Of a stretch of 15,827 nucleotides of DNA, positions 6,742 to 13,763 are shown piece by piece (within the stretch, counting starts at the first letter, position 1; the number at the start of each line of letters is the position of its first letter). This DNA is from Chloroflexota bacterium (GTDB lineage Bacteria > Chloroflexota > Anaerolineae > Anaerolineales > Anaerolineaceae), in the NCBI GenBank assembly GCA_023434145.1, contig JAEYTI010000252.1, positions 1-15,827 of the forward strand, in the 5' to 3' direction. Made by a program: the position numbers and the translations under genes. The notes beneath the pieces are model-generated. The model was not told the origin of the DNA. It was given only the letters and a program-made list of their open reading frames with translations, and did no database searches.

Positions 6742-7871
6742 AGATTGCCTGTATTTCCACCTCGCGCGTGCCCTCCGATACCGCGAACAGCATTCAGGTG
6801 ATGAAGGCCTGCCACGCACTGGTGCAGGAGGGCCACGAAGTGCGCCTGATTGTGCCTGCCGTGGAGGGACCGCGTGCGAAGTGGGAGCAGCTTTCCGACC
6901 GGTATGGGATTAGCCAGCCGTTCCCGATTGAATGGATTAGAACATTCCCCCGCCTCAAACGCAACGACTTTGCCTGGGATGCGTTCCATAATGCTCAGAA
7001 AACCGATGTAGATCTGCTCTATACCTGGACGATCCAATCGGCGGTGCTGGCGGTGATCACGGGAACACCGGTGATTTACGAGCTGCACGATCTGCCCACC
7101 GGGCGGCTAGGGCCGCTGTGGTTCCGCATCTTTTTACGGTTCGGGAAGCACAAGCGTTTGCTTCCCATCACGCGCGCGCTGCTGCATGCTGTGGAAAGCA
7201 TATATGGAAAGATCGACCCTAAACAAGTCGTTGTTGCGCCCAACGGAGTGGATTTGGAGCAGTATGAAAACCTGCCCGGGCCGATGGGCGCGCGCGCCGC
7301 GCTAAACCTGCCCGAAGCCCCAACGGTGCTGTGTTCTGGCCATCTCTACGCGGGGCGCGGCGTCGACATCTTCTTGGGGCTGGCGGGGCGCTTCCCCAAG
7401 GCCAGCTTCGTGTGGGTCGGTGGGCGGCCCGAAGACGTGCAGATCGTTCGCGGCTGGGCAGACAGCCATGCCCTGAGTAACGTGCAGCTTACCGGGCACG
7501 TAGATCAGCGCCGTTTGCCGCTCTACCAGGCAGCCGCTGACGTGCTGTTGATGCCCTATGCCCGCTCGGTTGCCGGTTCCAGTGGTGGAAACTCAGCAGA
7601 TATCTGTTCGCCGATGAAGATGTTCGATTACCTTGCCGCTGGCCGGGCCATCCTCAGCAGCGATTTGCCGGTGATCCACGAGGTGCTAAACGACACCAAT
7701 GCCTGCTTCGCGCAGCCGGAGGACGTTGATCGCTGGTCGAAACAACTCGAACGGCTGCTTTCCGATCGCTTATTGCGCGATAAGCTCGGGGTAAAAGCCC
7801 GCGAGGATGCGCAGCGGTATTCCTGGCGTGCCCGTGCTGCCCTGGCTGTCGCTGGGATGGGAAAAAAGTAG
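6738..7871 (+). CDS. GT4-family glycosyltransferase (GT-B fold)
   Basis: A 377-aa cytoplasmic retaining-type glycosyltransferase. The N-terminal half contains the acceptor-side loop SRVPSDTANSIQVMKACHAL (residues 9-28), the YELHDLPTGRLG segment, and the transition motif VVVAPNGVDLEQY. The C-terminal nucleotide-binding half shows LCSGHLYAGRGVD, FVWVGGRP, LTGHVDQRRLPLYQAADVLLMPY-like sequence and SPMKMFDYLAAGRAILSSDLP, where GT4 enzymes have the E-x7-E motif; here the second acidic residue is Asp. An AAGGAG Shine-Dalgarno (6725-6730) lies seven bases before the ATG, which overlaps the flippase stop by 4 nt. It probably adds a sugar to the lipid-linked glycan that the flippase exports; donor and acceptor cannot be told from the sequence. 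Confidence 0.88.
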   Translation: MKIACISTSRVPSDTANSIQVMKACHALVQEGHEVRLIVPAVEGPRAKWEQLSDRYGISQPFPIEWIRTFPRLKRNDFAWDAFHNAQKTDVDLLYTWTIQSAVLAVITGTPVIYELHDLPTGRLGPLWFRIFLRFGKHKRLLPITRALLHAVESIYGKIDPKQVVVAPNGVDLEQYENLPGPMGARAALNLPEAPTVLCSGHLYAGRGVDIFLGLAGRFPKASFVWVGGRPEDVQIVRGWADSHALSNVQLTGHVDQRRLPLYQAAADVLLMPYARSVAGSSGGNSADICSPMKMFDYLAAGRAILSSDLPVIHEVLNDTNACFAQPEDVDRWSKQLERLLSDRLLRDKLGVKAREDAQRYSWRARAALAVAGMGKK

Positions 7872-7873
7872 GG

Positions 7874-7879
7874 TATAAT
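7874..7879 (+). promoter_or_regulatory. Probable -10 box (TATAAT) directly after the GT4 stop codon
   Basis: A perfect TATAAT sits three bases after the TAG stop at 7869-7871, in the context TATAATCCCA. No good -35 or extended -10 (TGn) is visible. If used, transcription would begin near 7886 and give a leader of about 125 nt that contains the 27-bp hairpin. The same 10-mer follows the stop codon at 9571. Confidence 0.45.
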
Positions 7880-7914
7880 CCCATTTCGGCGGTCGTTGCC
7901 AAAAGCTGGTCGAA

Positions 7915-7975
7915 CTTCGTTGGGATCGCAGTGCGTGGACTGCGTCGTAGTCCACGCACTGCGATCCCAACGAAG
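7915..7975. repeat. Perfect 26-27-bp hairpin upstream of the first GT-C-like gene
   Basis: Bases 7915-7940 are the exact reverse complement of 7950-7975; T7941-A7949 adds a 27th pair, leaving loop GCGTCGT (7942-7948). The arms include TTGGGATCGCAGTGCG. The stem is followed by GATCAATGTAG with no U-tract, so it is not a standard intrinsic terminator. It lies between a perfect TATAAT box (7874-7879) and the ATG at 8012, so it would be in the 5' leader if that promoter is used. Confidence 0.92.
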
Positions 7976-8011
7976 GATCAATGTAGATTTCAAATTTTCC
8001 TTCAGGCCGAA

Positions 8012-9571
8012 ATGGGTGTACCAACGAATCGTGCAATGAGCATTCGCTCCCGCGTGCTCTTTTCCATAGCAGCCGGGTCAGTGGTGGGAGCCGCGGTGGC
8101 CCTCTTCAGCCCAGGGCCGTTCCTATGGGCGTGGCTCGTGGCTTCTGTCCTGGCGATCCCGGCGGTGTATGGCTTGCTCGCCGGTTGGCATTGGGCGGGC
8201 GGTGGTCGCGCGTTGGGCTGGATCATTGCGCTGGCTTTTTTGCTGCGCCTGGTGCTGGGGGTTGGCCTCAGTCTAACGCTGCCTGTTTATGGTTATATCG
8301 ATAACGAATGCCAGCAGGCGGGTTACCTGTTTAAGGATGCTTGCGAGCGCGATCGCGAAGCGTATTCCATTGCCCAGGGGAGCGAGGGTTTGTTCTGGGG
8401 TTCGGGCATCACGCTCGATAATGATCAGTACGGCGGGCTGGCCTTCCTCTCCGCCTGGATCTACCGCTATCTCAGCCCGGATGCCCACCGCAGCTTTCTG
8501 ATCTTAATCCTGGGGGCCTTTGTTGCCGCGCTGGGGGTGCCGTTCTTGCACCGGGCGGTGCGCCTGCGCTGGCCCGCGCGCGTCGCGGCGATCGCTACCC
8601 TGATTTACGCCTTTTACCCGGATGGATTGTTCTTCACCAGCTCGCAAATGCGCGAGCCTTTCTTGCTGGGTTTTACTGCGATTGCCTTCTGGGCAGTGCT
8701 CTCTTTAAACCAGCACCTGCGCATCAGCATTATTGTGCTGCTCGCGAGCGTGCTCGGTATGGCATTCTTCTCCACGCGTGTCACACTGATAATTGCCGGG
8801 ATACTGGCCATCTGGTTCTGGTTGGAATACTCGGCCGGGCGTGAAGGTCACCGATGGCAGGCGGTTTTCTGGCTGGGACTTGTTGTGGGCTTTCTTGGCA
8901 TGCTCGTTCTTACCTGGGGCTGGTTCCGAAGCTCCACGCAGTACGATGTTCAGCTCACGCTGCTGAACTCCGGCCAGATTGCGACACGAATCAGTGAGAT
9001 CGGCGAGCAGTGGCTACTGCCCTTTACGTTGGTGTATGGGCTCTTTCAGCCGGTGCTTCCCGCGGCGATCGCCGAGAGCAGCATCCCGCTGTGGAAGACC
9101 ATTGTGATTTTCCGTTCTGCCGGGTGGTATGCGCTGGCGCCGTTCCTGGTGTATGGGCTGTTTACCCTGTGGCGGCAGGACGATCCGCGCATGCGGAGGC
9201 TGGCACTGTGGCTGATCGTATCAGTGTTCTTCTGGCTGATGGTGGCATCCCTGCGGGGCGGCGGCGACCTGACCGATAACCCGCGCTACCGCAGTTTGTT
9301 CTTGCCCTGGCTGGCACTGCTGGCTGCCTGGTCGGTAGATTGGGCATTGGCTCGCAAGGACGCCTGGCTATGGCGCTGGGTAGCCGTGGAAGGGATCTTC
9401 CTGGCTTTCTTTACCCACTGGTACATCAGCCGTTACTACCGGCTGTGGTACAAAATGGATTTTTGGACGATGGTGATATGGATCATTGGGCTAAGCGCCC
9501 TGGTGCTGGTTGGCGGCTGGGTATGGGACCGCTATAACGGAAAGTGGCGGAAACAGCCGCGGATGATGTAG
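8012..9571 (+). CDS. Polytopic membrane protein, GT-C / GT39-like glycosyltransferase candidate
   Basis: A 519-aa protein with about 11 to 13 membrane spans. The first large outer loop (about residues 91-140) is rich in acidic residues (YIDNEC, ACERDREAYS, TLDNDQYGG), the place where GT-C enzymes carry catalytic Asp/Glu. After it comes a span and the segment FYPDGLFFTSSQMREPFLLGF (about 201-221), a pattern recalled from GT39/PMT-like membrane proteins. Such enzymes transfer sugars from polyprenyl-phosphate donors outside the membrane; activity here is inferred. ATG 8012 is preferred, with a weak CAGG at 8003-8006; ATG 8036 is an alternative without a better site, and the frame upstream runs through the hairpin. 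It could instead act as a Wzy-like polymerase or O-antigen ligase. Confidence 0.65.
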   Translation: MGVPTNRAMSIRSRVLFSIAAGSVVGAAVALFSPGPFLWAWLVASVLAIPAVYGLLAGWHWAGGGRALGWIIALAFLLRLVLGVGLSLTLPVYGYIDNECQQAGYLFKDACERDREAYSIAQGSEGLFWGSGITLDNDQYGGLAFLSAWIYRYLSPDAHRSFLILILGAFVAALGVPFLHRAVRLRWPARVAAIATLIYAFYPDGLFFTSSQMREPFLLGFTAIAFWAVLSLNQHLRISIIVLLASVLGMAFFSTRVTLIIAGILAIWFWLEYSAGREGHRWQAVFWLGLVVGFLGMLVLTWGWFRSSTQYDVQLTLLNSGQIATRISEIGEQWLLPFTLVYGLFQPVLPAAIAESSIPLWKTIVIFRSAGWYALAPFLVYGLFTLWRQDDPRMRRLALWLIVSVFFWLMVASLRGGGDLTDNPRYRSLFLPWLALLAAWSVDWALARKDAWLWRWVAVEGIFLAFFTHWYISRYYRLWYKMDFWTMVIWIIGLSALVLVGGWVWDRYNGKWRKQPRMM

Positions 9572-9577
9572 TATAAT
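9572..9577 (+). promoter_or_regulatory. Probable -10 box (TATAAT) directly after the GT-C-like gene
   Basis: TATAAT begins on the base after the TAG stop (9569-9571), again in the 10-mer TATAATCCCA seen at 7874. No clear -35 or extended -10 is present. A start near 9584 would give a leader of about 140 nt containing the 28-bp hairpin, ahead of the GT2 gene. Confidence 0.45.
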
Positions 9578-9632
9578 CCCAGCGAATACCGTCTTTTAAC
9601 TGAAAAAGGTTGGCTGCTCATGTTCGGCGAGT

Positions 9633-9689
9633 TTTTTGTGTGTTTTGTGAGGGAGTTGCCCGGCAACTCCCTCACAAAACACACAAAAA
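9633..9689. repeat. Perfect 28-bp palindrome with a single central base, upstream of the GT2 gene
   Basis: Bases 9633-9660 are the exact reverse complement of 9662-9689, centred on C9661. The stem goes from TTTTTGTGTG at the outside to GGGAGTTGCC at the centre. With no spacer, RNA would have to open a few central pairs to form a loop, but as DNA it is an ideal cruciform. T-runs lie 5' and A-runs 3', so it is not an intrinsic terminator. It ends 35 bp before the GT2 ATG and its outer arms resemble those of the 5218-5262 hairpin (TTTTGTGTTTG). Confidence 0.93.
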
Positions 9690-9724
9690 CCGGACTTGGC
9701 TGGGTAATCACAAAAAGGTTATAA

Positions 9725-10696
9725 ATGAATCTGTCAATCGTTGTTCCTGTGTTCAACGAAGATGAAAATTTGAGGCCGCTGTACCAGGCAGTCTGCGAAG
9801 CTGTCACTCCTTTAGAACTGGAGTGGGAAGTTGTTTTTGTGGATGACGGCAGCCAGGATAAAAGCGTTCAGATACTTGCCGAACTAGAGACCGTCGACCC
9901 GCTGCACGTGCGTGTGATTGAACTGCGCCGCAACTTTGGCCAGACGGCTGCCATCGCTGCTGGGATTGACCACGCAGTGGGCGACGTGATTGTGCTGATG
10001 GACGCCGATATGCAGAACGACCCGGCCGACATTCCGATGATGCTGGATTTGATCAACCAGGGGTACGACGTGGTCAGCGGCTGGCGTAAGAACCGGCAGG
10101 ACAACTTCACCCGGCGTCTGCCCTCTGCGCTCGCCAACCGGCTGATTGCATGGGCTACGGGTGTATCGCTGCACGACTCTGGCTGCACGCTGAAGGCCTA
10201 CCGCCGTGAGGTGATCACAGGGTTCCGCCTATATGGTGAGATGCACCGCTTTATCCCGGCGTATGCCCATTCTTATGGCGCGAAGATCATCGAAGTGCCT
10301 GTGCACCACCATCCGCGGCGCTTTGGCAAGGCCAAATACGGCCTGGAGCGCACCATTAAGGTGCTGCTGGACCTGTTGACGGTCAAGTTCCTCAACAGTT
10401 ACGCCAACAAGCCCATTTACCTTTTCGGCGGGGCAGGGGCAGTGCTGATCATGCTTAGCGCGCTGGTGCTGCTCTACCTGTTCGTACGGCGTATTTTCTT
10501 CTTGGTCCCGGTACTTGAGTCGCCGCTCTTCCAAATGAGCACCATGGTCTTCATCATGGGCACCCAGTCTATTATGATGGGGCTTATCGCGGAACTGCTG
10601 GTGCGCACGTATCACGAATCGCAGGGCAAGCCTACTTACACAATCCGTAGAGGACCGAAGATCACCAGCAATGGACGCGAACGCATTCAGCCGTAA
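9725..10696 (+). CDS. GT2 polyprenyl-phosphate glycosyltransferase (DPM1/GtrB/ArnC-like)
   Basis: A 323-aa enzyme with an N-terminal GT-A domain (about residues 1-225) and two C-terminal membrane spans (about 231-258 and 268-292). Motifs: VVPVFNEDENL (6-16), FVDDGSQDKS (38-47), RRNFGQTAAIAAGIDHA (68-84), the metal-binding DAD at 93-95 in LMDADMQNDP, and SGCTLKAYRR (152-161). This layout is that of GtrB- and ArnC-type enzymes, which move one sugar from a nucleotide donor onto undecaprenyl phosphate at the inner face. AAAGG (9714-9718) lies six bases before the ATG. The product would be a lipid-linked sugar donor for GT-C enzymes, and three candidate GT-C proteins lie in the same cluster. The sugar is unknown. 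The 3' end overlaps the next gene by 26 nt. Confidence 0.9.
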   Translation: MNLSIVVPVFNEDENLRPLYQAVCEAVTPLELEWEVVFVDDGSQDKSVQILAELETVDPLHVRVIELRRNFGQTAAIAAGIDHAVGDVIVLMDADMQNDPADIPMMLDLINQGYDVVSGWRKNRQDNFTRRLPSALANRLIAWATGVSLHDSGCTLKAYRREVITGFRLYGEMHRFIPAYAHSYGAKIIEVPVHHHPRRFGKAKYGLERTIKVLLDLLTVKFLNSYANKPIYLFGGAGAVLIMLSALVLLYLFVRRIFFLVPVLESPLFQMSTMVFIMGTQSIMMGLIAELLVRTYHESQGKPTYTIRRGPKITSNGRERIQP

Positions 10697-12701
10697 AGGA
10701 CAGCCGGGCTGGATCTCAGGACCCGTCTCCCCGCTCAATGGCACGCGCATCTTTTTGGCCGGCGCATTTGTGCTGGCGGTAGCAGCCTGGTCTTCGTGGT
10801 TCGACCGCGCGCACGGCTCCAGCGGCGTTATTTCTACCCCCTGGATGTTTGTGCTTGGCGCGTACATCCTGATGGGCATACTGCATCTACTGGCGTTTAT
10901 CCTGCTGTTTACCGCAGCCGGAAAGCGCCTGGAGCAAACCGCGGGGCAAGTCTTTGGTTGGGTGCAAAGGCTTGGCTGGCTGAATCTGCTGGCGGTTGTG
11001 TTGCTGTGGGTGGTGTTTGTCGGGTATCTCTATTTTGGGTACGACAAGGCATTTTCTGATTTCGCGCCGCGCGTTTGGATGTTCTGGCTGGTTGTGGGGG
11101 CGGGTGCGTTCTTCCTCACCGCCTTTTGGAAGCGACCCGCCTACTGGCATGCGCTGCTTGCGCTGCTAATCGTTTACGGCTTTGGCATTAAGGTCATCAG
11201 TTATGCGCCGGAGGTGACCAGCTTCCCATTCTCGCTGGGCTGGTCAGAAGCCAGCCGCTATTATTACGCCTCGCTGCCGTATGCTAAATCGCTTTTCGAT
11301 ATCGAGATCCCGCTTTCGTCGCTGCATCCCAGCCGGTATTTGCTGCAAAGCCTGCCCTTCCTGCTGCCAAACGGCACGCTGTTGCTCAGCCGTCTTTGGC
11401 AGGTGATTCTTTGGATTGTTCTACCGGTGCTAACCGGCCTGGCGCTCGCGCGGCGCTTTCAATTGTCGAAACCGCAGGCCTTCTTTGGGGCGCTTTGGGC
11501 AGGGCTGTTCATGCTCCAGGGGCCGGTCTATTATCACCTGCTCTTGTGCGTGATCCCAATTTTTTGGGCGTTTGACAGCCGCCGGTTCTGGAAATCACTG
11601 GTAATCGTCGCCCTGGCTTCCATATGGGCAGGCCTCAGCCGGGTTAACTGGATCCCGGTTCCGGCGATGCTCGCGGTGGCGATCTATGTAATGGAGCGCC
11701 CAGCCTGCGAGGTGGGGGATGTGCGCCATACTCGCGGCACGGGCGCACTCCGGCTTTGGAAAAATTACTTGTGGAAGCCTGCTGTGTGGGGTATTGTTGG
11801 GTTGGCAGTTGCCTATGCTTCTCAAGAAGCATACGTGTTCGTCTCTGGGCATGAGGATACCAGCGCATTTTCTTCGTCGTTCACCTCGGCCCTGCTCTTC
11901 TACCGCCTGCTGCCCAACCCTACCTACCCGCTGGGCGTGCTGCCAACCATCCTGCTGGTAACGGCTCCGCAGCTCATTTGGTTGGGTTACTTTACCGCCC
12001 GCAAAGGTCGCGAGTGGCATCTCCTGCGCCCGTTGGCACTGGCAGTTATGCTGCTTGTGCTGTTCATCGGCGGCCTGGTGGTGAGCAGCAAGATTGGCGG
12101 CGGCAGTAATATCCACAACCTGGATGCTTACCTTGTCTTGCTTCTGCTAATTACAGCCTACTCGTGGATGGGCCGCTTTGCATCGGAGGATATATCTGCT
12201 GCCCGCCCGGTGCGGCGTTCCTGGGCCATGCTTTTGCTAATGGTCCTCGTCCCGGTGATCTTCAATATGCAGATTTCCAACCCCTTCGCCCGGAGGAATA
12301 TGGCCCAGGCGGAGTTTGATATTAATAAGTTGAGGCCTATCGTACAAGAGTACGCGGCACAGGGCGAGGTACTGTTCATCACCCAGCGCCAACTGCTTGT
12401 GTTCAATCTCATCCCTGGTGTGCCGCTGGTTCCGGATTATGAGTTGCTGACGCTCTCGGAAATGGCAATTTCCAACAATCAGAGCTATCTCGAACGCTTC
12501 TACGCGGACCTGCGCAGCCATCGCTTTGCCCTGATTGTGGTTGATCCTCAGAATGGCCGTATCCAGGACCCCCTCAAGGAAGGATTTGCGGAAGAGAACA
12601 ACGCCTGGGTGACGCATATTTCGGTGCCCCTGATGCGGTACTACCAGACCGAACTGAACTTCGACACACAGGGCATTGACCTGCTGGTTCCCCGCCAGTA
12701 G
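10671..12701 (+). CDS. Large polytopic membrane protein with soluble C-terminal domain, GT-C-like candidate
   Basis: A 676-aa protein I cannot assign to a named family. It has about 12 to 14 membrane spans over residues 25-535 and then a soluble domain of about 140 residues (535-676). An outer loop LGWSEASRYYYASLPYAKSLF (189-209) is followed by HPSRYLLQSLPFLLP; late in the membrane part is SSKIGGGSNIHNLDAY (472-487), a pattern I recall from GT-C-type membrane proteins of Chloroflexota and cyanobacteria. A short hydrophilic insert (346-362) separates two spans. The start ATG 10671 overlaps the GT2 gene by 26 nt, so translation is probably coupled; the Shine-Dalgarno is weak and distant. The close link to a lipid-sugar synthase supports a role in external sugar transfer, but this is inference. 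Confidence 0.6.
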   Translation: MDANAFSRKGQPGWISGPVSPLNGTRIFLAGAFVLAVAAWSSWFDRAHGSSGVISTPWMFVLGAYILMGILHLLAFILLFTAAGKRLEQTAGQVFGWVQRLGWLNLLAVVLLWVVFVGYLYFGYDKAFSDFAPRVWMFWLVVGAGAFFLTAFWKRPAYWHALLALLIVYGFGIKVISYAPEVTSFPFSLGWSEASRYYYASLPYAKSLFDIEIPLSSLHPSRYLLQSLPFLLPNGTLLLSRLWQVILWIVLPVLTGLALARRFQLSKPQAFFGALWAGLFMLQGPVYYHLLLCVIPIFWAFDSRRFWKSLVIVALASIWAGLSRVNWIPVPAMLAVAIYVMERPACEVGDVRHTRGTGALRLWKNYLWKPAVWGIVGLAVAYASQEAYVFVSGHEDTSAFSSSFTSALLFYRLLPNPTYPLGVLPTILLVTAPQLIWLGYFTARKGREWHLLRPLALAVMLLVLFIGGLVVSSKIGGGSNIHNLDAYLVLLLLITAYSWMGRFASEDISAARPVRRSWAMLLLMVLVPVIFNMQISNPFARRNMAQAEFDINKLRPIVQEYAAQGEVLFITQRQLLVFNLIPGVPLVPDYELLTLSEMAISNNQSYLERFYADLRSHRFALIVVDPQNGRIQDPLKEGFAEENNAWVTHISVPLMRYYQTELNFDTQGIDLLVPRQ

Positions 12702-12733
12702 CACTCTTGGCGCAACAAAGGAATGAACAAGTG

Positions 12734-13747
12734 ATGTGGCGAGAGATGAACGCGCAGCCCAGCAACCATGGAGGAACATCTCGACACAGTTTCGCGATCC
12801 GGGCTGTGGGCTCGCTGCTCTCGCTTGGCCTATTGGTGTACCTGATTTTAGGGCAAGGCTGGCATGAGTTCCTAGAGGCAGTACGGCGCGTTCCTTTGAA
12901 CGGGTTGCTGATGGCTGCTGTTTTGGTGCTCCTTTCGCGCATCTGCACCACTTTACGCTGGCTGATTCTGCTGCGTTATGCCAATAAAAGTATCCGTTTT
13001 CTAGATGCTTTCCGGTTAATGTTCGCGGGGAATTTTGCTTCCAATTTTCTCCCTTCCACAGTGGGTGGTGATTTGGTGCGGATGGGGGGCGCGGTGGCGC
13101 TGGGTGTCGACGCAGCTACCAGTATGGCGTCGCTGGTGCTCGATCGGCTGGTAGGGATGGCAGGCATGGCCTCTCTAGCTCCTGCTGGCCTGTTATGGAT
13201 CACGCGCCCACAAGCTGGCTCGAATCAGGGCAGTGCACTTTTCGTCCTGGGTATGCTCACGGGACTGAACCAATCTCTGGAACGCTTGCCCGTGTTGGGC
13301 AAGCTATACAAGAAGGGCCGCCAGTTCTCTCTAAATCTGGTGCAAACTTCGAAGATCTGGTTCCGCCGACCGGCCAGCATTGCGCTTGCGATGCTTTTCA
13401 CTTACGGGCACATGCTGTGCACCTTTTTAATTGTGTGGGTTTTCCTGCAAGGCATGGGGCAGTCCGTTTCGTTGTTGGCAATTGGCGCCCTGTGGAGCTT
13501 GAGCTACTTTGTCTCGCTGGTGCCTGTTTCCATTAATGGGCTGGGACTTCAGGAAGTATCGATCACCATGCTATACTCGCAGTTTGGTGGGGTATCACTG
13601 GATGCAGCTCTGGCCCTGGCTGTGCTCACGCGCATGCTGTTCTTGATCGCGAGCTTGCCGGGCGCCCTCTTTGTGCCAGGTATCTTGCGGCCCAGAAAAA
13701 TGTCTAACCCCTCCGAAGCAAGCGATTCTTCTACACATATTATCTAA
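12734..13747 (+). CDS. LPG-synthase-TM / UPF0104 family membrane protein (AglD2/YbhN-like)
   Basis: A 337-aa protein with about 7 to 8 membrane spans. The two signature segments of the PF03706-type family are present: FASNFLPSTVGGDLVRM in the first third and VSLVPVSINGLGLQE in the last third. Members include the membrane part of MprF and the C-terminal domain of archaeal AglD, where it is fused to a DPM-like GT2 enzyme. In glycan clusters their proposed role is in handling lipid-linked substrates, but it is not settled. AAAGGA (12717-12722) precedes ATG 12734 by 11 nt and GTG 12731 by 8 nt, so GTG 12731 is an equally possible start; a TTG at 12707 is unlikely. It starts 32 bp after the preceding gene. 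The C-terminal 20 residues are polar and probably cytoplasmic. Confidence 0.82.
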   Translation: MWREMNAQPSNHGGTSRHSFAIRAVGSLLSLGLLVYLILGQGWHEFLEAVRRVPLNGLLMAAVLVLLSRICTTLRWLILLRYANKSIRFLDAFRLMFAGNFASNFLPSTVGGDLVRMGGAVALGVDAATSMASLVLDRLVGMAGMASLAPAGLLWITRPQAGSNQGSALFVLGMLTGLNQSLERLPVLGKLYKKGRQFSLNLVQTSKIWFRRPASIALAMLFTYGHMLCTFLIVWVFLQGMGQSVSLLAIGALWSLSYFVSLVPVSINGLGLQEVSITMLYSQFGGVSLDAALALAVLTRMLFLIASLPGALFVPGILRPRKMSNPSEASDSSTHII

Positions 13748-13763
13748 ATCTACCGAGCCAATT

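Noticed and set aside
7981..7986. ATGTAG (start followed by stop) with GAAGGA upstream, as a regulatory minimal ORF
   Set aside because: A six-base match with a weak Shine-Dalgarno occurs easily by chance and there is no further support, although its place just after the 27-bp hairpin was noted.
7931..8011. An N-terminal extension of the GT-C-like protein, starting inside the hairpin
   Set aside because: The 27 extra residues would be encoded by the right arm of the palindrome and show no membrane or signal features; ATG 8012 is more plausible.
245..9689. CRISPR-like or tandem repeat array formed by the hairpins
   Set aside because: The hairpins are kilobases apart, differ in sequence, and have no regular spacers or cas genes nearby.
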